64,000 bases of DNA, taken from the NCBI RefSeq assembly GCF_026625745.1, contig NZ_CP113061.1:1017501-1081500 (forward strand), given 5' to 3'. A program made the translations under genes and the position numbers. The notes beneath the pieces were generated by a model. It was given only the letters and a program-made list of their open reading frames with translations, made no database searches and was not told where the DNA came from. The DNA is from Asticcacaulis sp. SL142. Its GTDB lineage: Bacteria; Pseudomonadota; Alphaproteobacteria; Caulobacterales; Caulobacteraceae. This document shows, one piece after another, positions 26,513 to 34,684 of this stretch; position 1 is the first letter of the stretch; each line of letters starts with the position of its first letter.

Positions 26513-27490
26513 ATGATCAAAACCCCGAAGTGGTGGTACACAAAAAACGCCGACGGTGCGCCGTGGTGGCGACCGGTGTTGTGGCCGCTATCGCAGATGT
26601 GGATCGGCGCGGGTCGCGCCAAGGCGAAAAACGCCACGCCCTATCGGTCATCGCTCAAGGTTATTTCCGTCGGCAATCTGACGGTGGGCGGATCGGGCAA
26701 GACGCCAATAGCGCGGGAAATCCTGAGAATACTGCCCGATTCAACGGGCTTGTCCAAAGGCTATGGCGGTACGCTTGATGGGCCAATCAATATTGACACT
26801 ACTATCCATACTACCGCAGACGTCGGTGACGAAGCGTGGATGCTGGCGCGTGAGTTTCCGTTTGTGATCGCCAAGGATCGCGCCGCCGGACTGCGGGCGA
26901 TAGAGACCACAGACGCCCAAATTTGTGTGGTCGATGACGCTCATCAGAACCTGACCATCGCCAAGGACATCAATATCGTTGTGGTTGACTGCGATACCTC
27001 AAATGGCGCTTGGCCCTTTGGTGACGGCGGCGTGGTGCCTTATGGGCCAATGCGAGAGCCACTGAATGAGGGGCTTGCGCGGGCCGATATTATCGTCCTG
27101 TGGCTGCCGTCTGAGGATGTGCCGGTTGACCCTGAATTACTCAATTTATTCAAGGATAAGCCAGTCTTTATCGCCCGCCTGGCCGCCGTTATGAAGCCCG
27201 TCAATGTGGTGGCCTTTGCCGCCATTGCCAAGCCGTGGAAGTTTCAGTCAACCCTGGAACGGTTAGGTTGCGATATCGCCAGCTTCAAAGCCTATCCGGA
27301 CCACGCGCCGATTTCAGAGACAGATCTCGTCGCCATGAAAGTGATCGCCGACGAACAATCCGCCCGTCTGATTACCACCGAAAAGGATTGGGTTAAACTG
27401 CCTGAATACTGGAAATCAATAATTGATTACCTGCCTATTCAGGCGCGCTTTGATGATGAAATGGCTTTCAAAGCCACCCTATTAAGATAG
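26513..27490 (+). CDS. lpxK: Tetraacyldisaccharide 4'-kinase
   Basis: The 325-residue product starts at ATG 26513, and its Shine-Dalgarno GGGGAGGAG (26500-26508) is the end of the repeat element. It has the P-loop G-N-L-T-V-G-G-S-G-K-T-P, the V-G-D-E-x-x-M-L-A block that carries a catalytic Asp, and Y-P-D-H near residue 260. LpxK phosphorylates the 4' position of lipid A. One oddity is that the usual D-D-G-F-Q reads D-D-A-H-Q here; both Asp are kept. The 3' end overlaps that of the converging purD by nine bases. Confidence 0.93.
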   Translation: MIKTPKWWYTKNADGAPWWRPVLWPLSQMWIGAGRAKAKNATPYRSSLKVISVGNLTVGGSGKTPIAREILRILPDSTGLSKGYGGTLDGPINIDTTIHTTADVGDEAWMLAREFPFVIAKDRAAGLRAIETTDAQICVVDDAHQNLTIAKDINIVVVDCDTSNGAWPFGDGGVVPYGPMREPLNEGLARADIIVLWLPSEDVPVDPELLNLFKDKPVFIARLAAVMKPVNVVAFAAIAKPWKFQSTLERLGCDIASFKAYPDHAPISETDLVAMKVIADEQSARLITTEKDWVKLPEYWKSIIDYLPIQARFDDEMAFKATLLR

Positions 27491-28750
27491 AGCCCGCCAG
27501 CCAATATCTGAGCGATAAAACCCGCCCGGCCACTGGATTTTCGACACGGCTTCATAGGCGGCATCCCGCGCCTCTTTGATCGTTGCCCCGCGCGCGCAGA
27601 CATTGAGTACCCGCCCGCCCGCGGCCAGCAGAGACCCATCCTCGGCGCGCGACGTCCCGGCATGAAAGACGCTGACGCCCTCACCAAAATCCTGCTCCGC
27701 ACCCTTGATAACTGAGCCACCAATCGGGCTGTCTGGATAGCCCTTGGCGGCATAAACTACGCATACGGCCGCTTCCCCATGCCATTCCGGCGCGGGTAAA
27801 TCTTTCAGCCCGCCCTTAGCTGCCGCCAGCAGATACGGCACGATATCGCTTTTGAGGCGCAGCATCAGCACCTGACATTCCGGGTCGCCAAAGCGGGCAT
27901 TATATTCGACCAGACGCGGATTGCCGTTTTCCACCATCAGACCCGCATAGAGCACGCCCTTATAAGGATTACCCTCGGCCTTCATGCCCGCCATCGTCGG
28001 ATCAAGGATGTCGCGCTGGGTGATATCGAGCAATGCCGAGGTTACAATCGGCGCGGGGCTATAGGTGCCCATGCCGCCGGTATTAGGGCCGGTATCGCCG
28101 TCAAAGGCGCGTTTATGATCCTGCGCCCAGCCGAACAGCAGCGCGGTTTCACCGTCACATAGTGCAAAGATCGAGGCTTCTTCGCCGGTCATAAATTCTT
28201 CGATCACCACCCGCGCCCCCGACGCGCCAAACCGGCCCGACATCATAGCCCCCAGCTCGGCATAGGCATCGGGCAGATCAGGTGAGATCGCGACACCTTT
28301 ACCCGCCGCCAGACCATCAGCCTTGATGATATAGGGGGCAGGCAAGGTCTTAAGATAGGCTTTCGCGGCGTCTATATCCTCAAAGGTTTCATAGGCCGCG
28401 GTAGGTATTTTGTGGCGCTTACAGAAATCCTTGGTGAAGGCTTTTGACGATTCTAACTGCGCTGCCTTTTGCGTCGGCCCAAAGCACGGGATGCCGACCT
28501 TCATAAGCGCATCGGCAATGCCTTCGGCCAATGCGCTTTCAGGGCCCACAACCACCAGATCAGCGCTCATCGATTGCGCCAGTGCCACCAACTTATCGAC
28601 TTCGGTGACCTTGACGGCCACACATTCGCCTAAGGCCGCCATGCCGGGATTGCCGGGTGCGATCACCAGGCGCGTCAGCAGCGGGCTTTGAGCGATTTTC
28701 CATGCGAGGGCGTGTTCGCGGCCGCCCGAGCCGATCAGCAGAATATTCAT
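27482..28750 (-). CDS. purD: Phosphoribosylamine--glycine ligase
   Basis: The 422-residue length is typical of GARS. It has the N-terminal L-L-I-G-S-G-G-R-E-H-A-L-A-W motif, the ATP-grasp block with K-A-D-G-L-A-A-G-K-G-V, and the central R-F-G-D-P-E-C-Q motif. It makes glycinamide ribonucleotide in purine synthesis. The start at 28750 is supported by the N-terminal M-N-I-L-L-I-G alignment, although the ribosome binding site is weak. It is divergent from the GH27 gene. Confidence 0.97.
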   Translation of the reverse strand: MNILLIGSGGREHALAWKIAQSPLLTRLVIAPGNPGMAALGECVAVKVTEVDKLVALAQSMSADLVVVGPESALAEGIADALMKVGIPCFGPTQKAAQLESSKAFTKDFCKRHKIPTAAYETFEDIDAAKAYLKTLPAPYIIKADGLAAGKGVAISPDLPDAYAELGAMMSGRFGASGARVVIEEFMTGEEASIFALCDGETALLFGWAQDHKRAFDGDTGPNTGGMGTYSPAPIVTSALLDITQRDILDPTMAGMKAEGNPYKGVLYAGLMVENGNPRLVEYNARFGDPECQVLMLRLKSDIVPYLLAAAKGGLKDLPAPEWHGEAAVCVVYAAKGYPDSPIGGSVIKGAEQDFGEGVSVFHAGTSRAEDGSLLAAGGRVLNVCARGATIKEARDAAYEAVSKIQWPGGFYRSDIGWRALS

Positions 28751-28873
28751 GGTGCCATGGCTTGGTTGAGGTAAGGCTCGCCGTCAAGAGCCCTCGACAT
28801 TTTTCCTGAAAAAAGGGTTGGCAAATTGGCCAGACCAATGCAATAGTCGGACAAATAAATAACGGAGGTCATG

Positions 28874-30217
28874 ATGACAGGAAAATGGCAACTCAACCGG
28901 CGCGCCCTGATCGGCGGCGCCACAGCGACGACATTCGCGGCCTCATCCGGCCTTAGCTTTGCAGGCCCGACCGTGCTGGCCCCGACTCCGCCGATGGGCT
29001 GGAATAGCTGGAACTCGTTCGCCACCACCATTACCGAAGCTCAGGCCGTGGAAAACGCCCACATCATGGCTGATAAGCTGCTGCCGTCCGGTTACGATGT
29101 CTTTACCGTCGATATCCAGTGGTACGAACCCAATGCCGACGGTTATAATTACCGCAAAGATGCAGCCCTGACCATGGACGGCAATGGCCGCCTCCTGCCC
29201 GCGCCCAATCGTTTCCCGTCATCTGAAAATGGTAAGGGCTTCAAACCTTTGTCTGATCAGGTTCACAAATTGGGTCTGAAATTCGGCGTCCATATCATGA
29301 GAGGGATTCCGCGTCAGGCGGTGGCGCAGAACGTACCCATTTTAGGCACCACAGTCCGCGCCCAGGATATCGCCAATACCAACTCAGTCTGTACCTGGAA
29401 CGGCGACATGTACGGCGTCGATATGACCAAGCCGGGTGCGCAGGCGTACTACAATTCGGTCTTTAAGCTGTTTGCCGACTGGGGCGTCGATTTCGTCAAG
29501 ATGGACGACATGTCCCGCCCCTATGGTGACAACTGGCGCGAGATTGAGGCCGCCCATAAGGCCATTGCCGCCTCTGGCCGCCCGATGATTTTGAGCCTGT
29601 CGCCCGGTGAGACCGATCTCAACTGGGCCCATCATGTGCCAAAATATGCCCAGATGTGGCGGATTTCGGATGACTTCTGGGATGACTGGAAACTGCTGCG
29701 CGATCAATTCCAGCGGCTGGAAAACTGGAACCCGTACCGCACGCCCGGCGCCTGGCCCGATGCCGACATGTTGCCGCTGGGGCTGCTGGCGATGGGACAG
29801 CGCAAGACCAAGTTCACACCCGATGAGCAGCAGACCCTGATGACTCTGTGGTCGATTGCGCGCTCTCCGTTGATCATGGGCGGCGATCTGCGCGCGATGG
29901 ATCAGGCCACGCTTGACCTGTTGACCAATCCAGAAGTCATTGCCGTCAATCAGAAAAGCTCAAACAACCGCGTGCTGTTCAAACGCGATGGCCAGATCGG
30001 CTGGATCGCCGATGCCCCTAAAGGCCGATATCTGGCCCTGTTCAACATTTCCGACCAGCCTCAAGCCGTCAGTGAAATGTTCAAACTTATGGGCCTGAAA
30101 AACAAGGTGAAGGTGCGCGATATCTGGGCCCGCAAGGATATAGGGGTTGTGGACACGACGCTGACAACTGAACTGCGCCCCCACGCCAGCGCCTTTTACC
30201 GCCTGACCTCCGCATAA
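28874..30217 (+). CDS. Glycoside hydrolase family 27 protein (alpha-galactosidase type)
   Basis: The 447-residue product begins with a twin-arginine-like signal (N-R-R-A-L-I-G-G then a hydrophobic stretch), so it is probably exported folded by Tat. GH27 marks are P-P-M-G-W-N-S-W-N near residue 40, the nucleophile Asp in F-V-K-M-D-D near residue 213, and an acid/base Asp in the S-D-D-F-W-D-D-W region. It should release alpha-linked galactose or a related sugar. ATG 28874 is preferred over 28871 because GGAGG lies five bases upstream. With the GH35 gene 4.5 kb away it suggests use of galactose-containing plant polymers. Confidence 0.9.
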   Translation: MTGKWQLNRRALIGGATATTFAASSGLSFAGPTVLAPTPPMGWNSWNSFATTITEAQAVENAHIMADKLLPSGYDVFTVDIQWYEPNADGYNYRKDAALTMDGNGRLLPAPNRFPSSENGKGFKPLSDQVHKLGLKFGVHIMRGIPRQAVAQNVPILGTTVRAQDIANTNSVCTWNGDMYGVDMTKPGAQAYYNSVFKLFADWGVDFVKMDDMSRPYGDNWREIEAAHKAIAASGRPMILSLSPGETDLNWAHHVPKYAQMWRISDDFWDDWKLLRDQFQRLENWNPYRTPGAWPDADMLPLGLLAMGQRKTKFTPDEQQTLMTLWSIARSPLIMGGDLRAMDQATLDLLTNPEVIAVNQKSSNNRVLFKRDGQIGWIADAPKGRYLALFNISDQPQAVSEMFKLMGLKNKVKVRDIWARKDIGVVDTTLTTELRPHASAFYRLTSA

Positions 30218-30259
30218 AAACGGTGGCGCGACGAAAGCTTTGTCGCTAAGGGAGTCGGC

Positions 30260-31024
30260 ATGGCTTTGAGCAAGATTTATGACGGTGATGAGCCCGTGCG
30301 CGTCAACAAATGGCTGGCGCAATCGGGCGTGTGTTCGCGGCGTGAAGCCGATAGTCTGATCGAACGCGGTCAGATTCTGGTCGATGGTGTGCGTGTCACC
30401 GATGCGGGCCGCAAGATCGAAAAGGGTCAGACGGTCTCGATCGATGATGAGGGTAAGGACGCCCTCGATAGCCGGATGACGATCCTGTATCACAAACCCA
30501 TCGGCATCGTCTCCGGTACGCCTGAAGCCGGTGAGATCCCGGCGGTGCGCATGATCCGCCGCGCCAATGTCTATGGTCCGGCTGAGATTTTCCCGGACCA
30601 ACATTCCAAGCTGGCCCCGGTCGGACGGCTTGATAAGGATTCGCGCGGGCTTCTGATCATGTCCGAAGACGGGGTTTTGGCCAAGGCCATTATCGGCCCC
30701 GAAAGTGACCTTGAGAAAGAATACCACGTCCGGGTGCGCGGGTCTTTGTTTGAGGAAAAGCTGCAATGGCTGCGTCACGGCCTGACGCTCGATGGCCGCA
30801 AGCTTAAGCCTGCCATCGTCACCCAGACCGGCGAACAATCCTTAAGTTTTATCCTGAAAGAAGGCCGCAATCGTCAGATCCGGCGGATGTGCGACATGGT
30901 CGAACTGCGGGTTATTGACCTTTACCGCAACCGGATTGGCCCGCTGCATATGGGCGACCTGCCCGAAGGCCAGTGGCGGCATATGACGCCGGAGGAACGG
31001 GCCGCGCTAATCAGCCAGTCCTGA
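30260..31024 (+). CDS. rRNA pseudouridine synthase (RsuA/RluB/RluF family)
   Basis: The 254-residue product has an N-terminal S4 RNA-binding domain (V-N-K-W-L-A-Q-S-G-V-C-S-R-R-E-A-D, residues about 15-60) and a catalytic domain with G-R-L-D-K-D-S-R-G-L-L, in which the first Asp is the catalytic residue. The C-terminal E-G-R-N-R-Q-I-R-R-M block is also present. It isomerises a uridine of 16S or 23S rRNA. RluF-like specificity is possible but is not decided by the motifs. It has its own GGGAGTC upstream and probably its own promoter. Confidence 0.92.
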   Translation: MALSKIYDGDEPVRVNKWLAQSGVCSRREADSLIERGQILVDGVRVTDAGRKIEKGQTVSIDDEGKDALDSRMTILYHKPIGIVSGTPEAGEIPAVRMIRRANVYGPAEIFPDQHSKLAPVGRLDKDSRGLLIMSEDGVLAKAIIGPESDLEKEYHVRVRGSLFEEKLQWLRHGLTLDGRKLKPAIVTQTGEQSLSFILKEGRNRQIRRMCDMVELRVIDLYRNRIGPLHMGDLPEGQWRHMTPEERAALISQS

Positions 31025-31118
31025 CCGGATAAGCTTACCGCATTGAATCTTTTCGATATCGGCGCATACTCTGAACCCGCTTAAGGGGGATCGTTTCACA
31101 CCTTGAAAGGATCTGAAT

Positions 31119-31643
31119 ATGCCTGATTTTCAACCGGCGGCGCGCAAAGCCACCGTGTCATGAGTTCTGGCGGCCAGCGGAAAATCCGCCACCATCTATT
31201 GCCGCGAAACCGACAGCGCTGAGGTGCCCACCACCGCCCAGCCCAACCGGCCCGGCACTATTGAGCCGCGTCAGAGCCTGAAAGCCGTGGACGGCCTGTC
31301 CTGGCAGGCGCAGGACGCCGATAAGGTCTATGATGTCGATCCGGACAAGCTGGGGCGCGTATTCCAAAGCAATTCGTCACAGCGCAGCATGTCTGAACCG
31401 CACATAGATGCCCGTCAGGAGGTCAAGCTCGACCTGATGAAAACGGCGGCCGATGCCATCAACGCCGCCTACCTTTCCGGCAGGTTCGAGCGCCTGACGG
31501 TGATTGCCCCTGCCAAGCTGCTGGGTGAATTGCGTAAGCTGTTCAGTAAGGGCGTGCTAGCGGCCATCGAGGCTGAAATCCCCAAGGATCTGACGGCGGA
31601 AAGTCCCGCTAAATTATCAGGGCATCTGGCAGAATTGGTTTAA
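31119..31643 (+). pseudogene. Host attachment-type protein gene with an in-frame TGA
   Basis: ATG 31119, behind GAAAGGA, opens a frame of 175 codons broken only by TGA at 31161-31163. After the stop comes V-L-A-A-S-G-K-S-A, which matches the family start W-V-L-V-A-D-G-x-x-A, so the TGA replaces the conserved Trp codon TGG by one base change. The rest matches the family: a basic and Gly-rich segment, D-P-D-K-L-G-R-V-F, and the C-terminal K-L-L-G-E-L-R-K-L-F block. No good start follows the stop (a GTG at 31224 lacks the first strand). The family is of uncertain function, named from an Agrobacterium attachment gene. Confidence 0.75.
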
Positions 31644-31939
31644 GCCTTATCCACAAGTCCAGATAAGACTTTGAGATAGTTCGAAAACGCCTTACGACCC
31701 GCGGGCGTAATCTGCGCGCGGGTCAGGGGCTTTCGGCCCTGAAAGCTTTTGATAATTTCAATATAGCCGACATCTTCCAGTTTACGCAGATGGATCGACA
31801 GATTGCCCTGAGTGGCCTCAAGCATGGCCTTAAGCTCATTGAAATCCGCCGATTCGGCATCGGCCAGATAGGCCATGATCCCCAGACGCAGGCGTCCGTG
31901 AATGGCGTCATCCAGCCGATTGACATCAAATCCACTCAC
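31640..31939 (-). CDS. Winged-helix transcriptional regulator (HTH_34/MarR-like)
   Basis: The 99-residue product starts at GTG 31939, which overlaps the stop of the upstream membrane-protein gene as GTGA. The sequence I-H-G-R-L-R-L-G-I-M-A-Y-L followed by the recognition helix region G-N-L-S-I-H-L-R-K-L-E and a Y-I-x-I-x-K-S-F-x-G-R-K-P wing is typical of the small HTH_34 regulators. It is the last gene of a four-gene overlapping operon and probably controls it. The longer frame starting at 32182 is a shadow of the membrane gene. The effector is unknown. Confidence 0.88.
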   Translation of the reverse strand: MSGFDVNRLDDAIHGRLRLGIMAYLADAESADFNELKAMLEATQGNLSIHLRKLEDVGYIEIIKSFQGRKPLTRAQITPAGRKAFSNYLKVLSGLVDKA

Positions 31940-32556
31940 GCCTGTGCCTTTGCCAACCGCATGAACACATAGCCCGGCAGCCCCATCAGCAGGAACAACG
32001 CCACCGACAGGATCAGCATGTAGTCCGGCGTCTCGATCCGCCACATTAGCGCGAACGCCGCCGCGAACCATCCGGCAGAGACTACGCCCAGCCACAGTTT
32101 GCGCCGGATAATGACCGCCACATACCAGGCCGCGCCCATAAGTGAACACAGCACAATCGGGTATAACATCCAGATAAACCATAGTTTGTGCATCAACGCC
32201 GTATAGCCGAACACAAAATTCATAAACAGATTGGCCAGCCCCACCCCGCCAAACGCCGCATTAAGTGCGCGACTGGCCACGCCCGTGTGGGTCTTATGGC
32301 GGTCGCGCCACATGACGATCCCAACGGCAACCAGAAACAGCACCGACGGCAATATGCCATTGATCAGGTGCCCGACGGTGCCCAGCCGGATCAACCCGGC
32401 CATATCGGCCCAATGGCACAGGCACTGTATCCCATACAGCATACCGCCCGTCAGCAGCAGTACGCCGCCAGAGACCTGAGCCCGCGCCCCCTCACCCACC
32501 AGTGAGGTGATGAAGGCCAGATCATCACGGGCGGTTTGCGGATTGAGTTCACCCAT
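31936..32556 (-). CDS. Membrane protein, paralogue of the adjacent upstream gene
   Basis: The 206-residue protein has about six membrane helices. It shares with its neighbour (32549-33169) the same length, an N-terminal G-x-R-A-Q-x-x-x-G segment, a G-V-A-[ST]-R-A-L block, an L-Y-P-I-V-x-C block and L-W-L-G-V-V-S-A-G-W-F-A near residue 155, so the two arose by tandem duplication. I know no function. GGAG seven bases upstream of ATG 32556 lies inside the end of the previous gene (8-nt overlap). It ends inside the start codon of the regulator gene. Confidence 0.8.
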   Translation of the reverse strand: MGELNPQTARDDLAFITSLVGEGARAQVSGGVLLLTGGMLYGIQCLCHWADMAGLIRLGTVGHLINGILPSVLFLVAVGIVMWRDRHKTHTGVASRALNAAFGGVGLANLFMNFVFGYTALMHKLWFIWMLYPIVLCSLMGAAWYVAVIIRRKLWLGVVSAGWFAAAFALMWRIETPDYMLILSVALFLLMGLPGYVFMRLAKAQA

Positions 32557-33169
32557 GTGATGGCTCCTTAACTGCCCGACGCATCAACACATAGCCGGGG
32601 ACAGCCATCAGCGCCCACAGGGCCAATCCCAGCACCAGCAGATAGCCCTGAATATTCGTCACCAGCAGCGTCAATATAACCGTCACCGCAAACCATCCGG
32701 CGGAGACAACCCCCAGCCAGACTTTGCGACGGATCGCACAGGCGGCATACCAGACCGCCCCCTGCATGGCGCAGATGACGATCGGGTACAACAGCCAGAC
32801 CGTCATATTGCCTTTGCGCGCCGCCAGCACCCCAAACGCAATGGCGATCACCAGATTGACCAGCCCCGCCGAGGTGTAGCAGGCGGTAAGCGCCCGCGTT
32901 GCCACCCCTTTTTGCGATGTGCGGCCATGCCAACTCACATAGGCGATGACCGCCAGAAAGGGTATGGTCGGGGCTATCGTCAGAATGAGATGACCAACCC
33001 CGGTCAGGGTCAGCATCCCGGCTTCTATGGCGCCGTAAGCCAGGGTCTGCGCGCCGTAAAGCAAGCCTGCCCACAGGAACACCAACCCGGTCGCCGCCTG
33101 AGCGCGCGGCCCTTCATCGGCAAAGCTTGTCGCAAAGGATTTAGCGTTTGGCATATTAGTTTGTGGCAT
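32549..33169 (-). CDS. Membrane protein, paralogue of the adjacent downstream gene
   Basis: The 206-residue protein has about six helices and clear similarity to the following gene, including the shared V-W-L-G-V-V-S-A-G-W-F-A block. The start may be 33169, overlapping the acyltransferase end by 14 bases, or the in-frame ATG at 33154 just after that stop (TAATATG). Both imply coupled translation. Loss of identity outside the shared blocks suggests the two copies have separate roles, perhaps as a heterodimer. The function is unknown. Confidence 0.8.
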   Translation of the reverse strand: MPQTNMPNAKSFATSFADEGPRAQAATGLVFLWAGLLYGAQTLAYGAIEAGMLTLTGVGHLILTIAPTIPFLAVIAYVSWHGRTSQKGVATRALTACYTSAGLVNLVIAIAFGVLAARKGNMTVWLLYPIVICAMQGAVWYAACAIRRKVWLGVVSAGWFAVTVILTLLVTNIQGYLLVLGLALWALMAVPGYVLMRRAVKEPSHG

Positions 33170-34373
33170 GGGCGGCCGCCTGTTTCAGTTTATGGGGCGC
33201 GCGTTTGCGGCCGTTTAGTAACGTACCTATAATCGTGTACCTGACGCCGAACCGGTAGCTGACCCACCCGATGACCAAGGTCCCCGCCACCACGGCGGCG
33301 AATTTAGCCACCGCCGGCCAAGCCTGATCGGCCAGCAGGTATTGAAACCACAGTACCAGCGGCAGGTGGACGATATATACCCAATAGGACGAGTCTGATA
33401 AAAAGCGCCAGACCTGACTGGGCTTAGACAGGGTTTTCATCGCCAGTCCGATCAGGCCGAAACTCCAGGTCCAGATGGCGAGCCCATAGCTTGCGGCGTA
33501 TAACAAATGATCACGCCCGGCGACCTTATCAAAGCTTGCCGTCGCATCCATGTCCCACAGACAATAGGTGGTGAAGATCACCGCCGCCAGCAGGTTCGAC
33601 ATCCATTGCTGGGCCAGGCTCGCCAACAGGTCGGCGCGGCGATGCAGGCCCCAGCCAAAGACAAACGCCACCCAAAACCCGGTCAGGGCCATAAGATTGG
33701 GCATAAACCCCGTATCCGGCGTGGATATGCCGATCCAGCGCATCCAGTCGGTCGTCTGCGCCGTCACCAGCACCAGCGGCAGGGCCAGAACGGGAATAGC
33801 CACACCGGTTTTAACACCCCAGCCCAGCAGTTTTCCCATGCCGTCACGTAAAGCCCCACTGCGGTCAATCAGCACCACAATGCCGCGTAAGGCCAGCATC
33901 CCGACATACAGCAGGAGCAGCATGTAAAGGAACCACAGGTGGGTCAGCGGAAAGGTCTCTAGTGTCGGCGGTGGCGGGGCGGGTGGCACCACACCACCTG
34001 CGGCCGCGAACTTCATCGACGCCATAACCGCAAGGGTGATGATCGCCGCGATCACCGGCAGCCAGAAGATAATCAGCGGCAAGGCAATGCGTTTGGCGCG
34101 GTTAGCCACAAAGCCTTTGAGGCCATATTTATGAAACACCAGCCGCGCAAAAAACCCGGCCAGCATGAAAAACAGGCTCATGCGGAAGATATGGATGACA
34201 AAGAACCCTATCCAGAACCCGTTATCCCTCTGCGCGTCCTGAACGATCCAGAACGGCGGGTCGGTATAGGCCATGGTGGCGTGCAGAGCCACGCCCAGCA
34301 TCAATGCCCCGGCCCTGACGGCATCAAGGGCGCCGTACCGTTCCTCTGTCCCCGTTTGAGATATGTTTGTCAT
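33156..34373 (-). CDS. Acyltransferase 3 family membrane protein
   Basis: The 405-residue product starts at ATG 34373 after GGAGG. It has about ten helices, the N-terminal L-D-A-V-R-A-x-x-x-L-x-V-x-L-H motif with the conserved His, and several Trp-rich periplasmic loops. Acyl_transf_3 and OpgC-like proteins O-acylate sugars of surface glycans. It is the first gene of the operon with the twin membrane proteins and the winged-helix regulator. The upstream extension to 34415 falls in the promoter region and is rejected. Confidence 0.88.
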   Translation of the reverse strand: MTNISQTGTEERYGALDAVRAGALMLGVALHATMAYTDPPFWIVQDAQRDNGFWIGFFVIHIFRMSLFFMLAGFFARLVFHKYGLKGFVANRAKRIALPLIIFWLPVIAAIITLAVMASMKFAAAGGVVPPAPPPPTLETFPLTHLWFLYMLLLLYVGMLALRGIVVLIDRSGALRDGMGKLLGWGVKTGVAIPVLALPLVLVTAQTTDWMRWIGISTPDTGFMPNLMALTGFWVAFVFGWGLHRRADLLASLAQQWMSNLLAAVIFTTYCLWDMDATASFDKVAGRDHLLYAASYGLAIWTWSFGLIGLAMKTLSKPSQVWRFLSDSSYWVYIVHLPLVLWFQYLLADQAWPAVAKFAAVVAGTLVIGWVSYRFGVRYTIIGTLLNGRKRAPHKLKQAAAHATN

Positions 34374-34413
34374 GTCCCGCCTCCTCTGCGCGTTCAACAT
34401 AACCACGATATAC

Positions 34414-34442
34414 ACAAACTAGTTTATTTTACAAACTTGTTT
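34414..34442. promoter_or_regulatory. Two operator-like palindromes upstream of the acyltransferase operon
   Basis: A perfect palindrome AAACTAGTTT at 34416-34425 and a near-palindrome ACAAACTTGTTT at 34431-34442 share the half-site ACAAACT and lie 17 bp apart, about 1.6 helical turns. They lie 41-70 bases upstream of the start codon, where a promoter is expected. The operon's own winged-helix protein is the obvious candidate to bind them. Confidence 0.45.
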
Positions 34443-34537
34443 TTCGCCACATTGAACAGCACCACAAACCCAATTGAGTTTTTATGGCCGCTGGCGACAT
34501 CATCAGGCCGTAAATCACAACTCAAAAGGCGGTAGTC

Positions 34538-34684
34538 ATGTCACATTCCAACGCGCTCATCGCAACCCGCAGCCGCCATGCCACCACCCTTTCGGTCAAT
34601 GACATTGAACAGATCGCGCGTATCTGCGCCTTGGGCGTGGCGGGTGTGATGGGGCTTGGGCTGTTTATCCTTATGGCATTATAG
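34538..34684 (+). CDS. Small single-span membrane protein (48 aa)
   Basis: This short ORF starts at ATG 34538 behind AAAGGCGG. It has a polar N-terminal half with Arg and His, then one hydrophobic helix (residues about 28-48, Ala/Gly/Leu/Met-rich) running to the C-terminus. It ends 14 bases inside the 3' end of the converging GH35 gene. Such tail-anchored mini-proteins are common but seldom annotated. There is no family assignment. Confidence 0.5.
   Translation: MSHSNALIATRSRHATTLSVNDIEQIARICALGVAGVMGLGLFILMAL

Noticed and set aside
29960-30838. Minus-strand ORF of 292 residues over the GH27 and pseudouridine synthase genes
   Set aside because: Both plus-strand genes are firm, and the ORF lacks any family features.
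31161-31163. Selenocysteine or other recoding at the TGA of the host-attachment gene
   Set aside because: The position corresponds to Trp in the family, no stem-loop of SECIS type is apparent just after it, and no selenoprotein genes are seen.
31940-32182. Longer start of the winged-helix regulator at 32182
   Set aside because: The added part is the shadow of the membrane-protein gene, and GTG 31939 gives the exact domain with a GTGA overlap.
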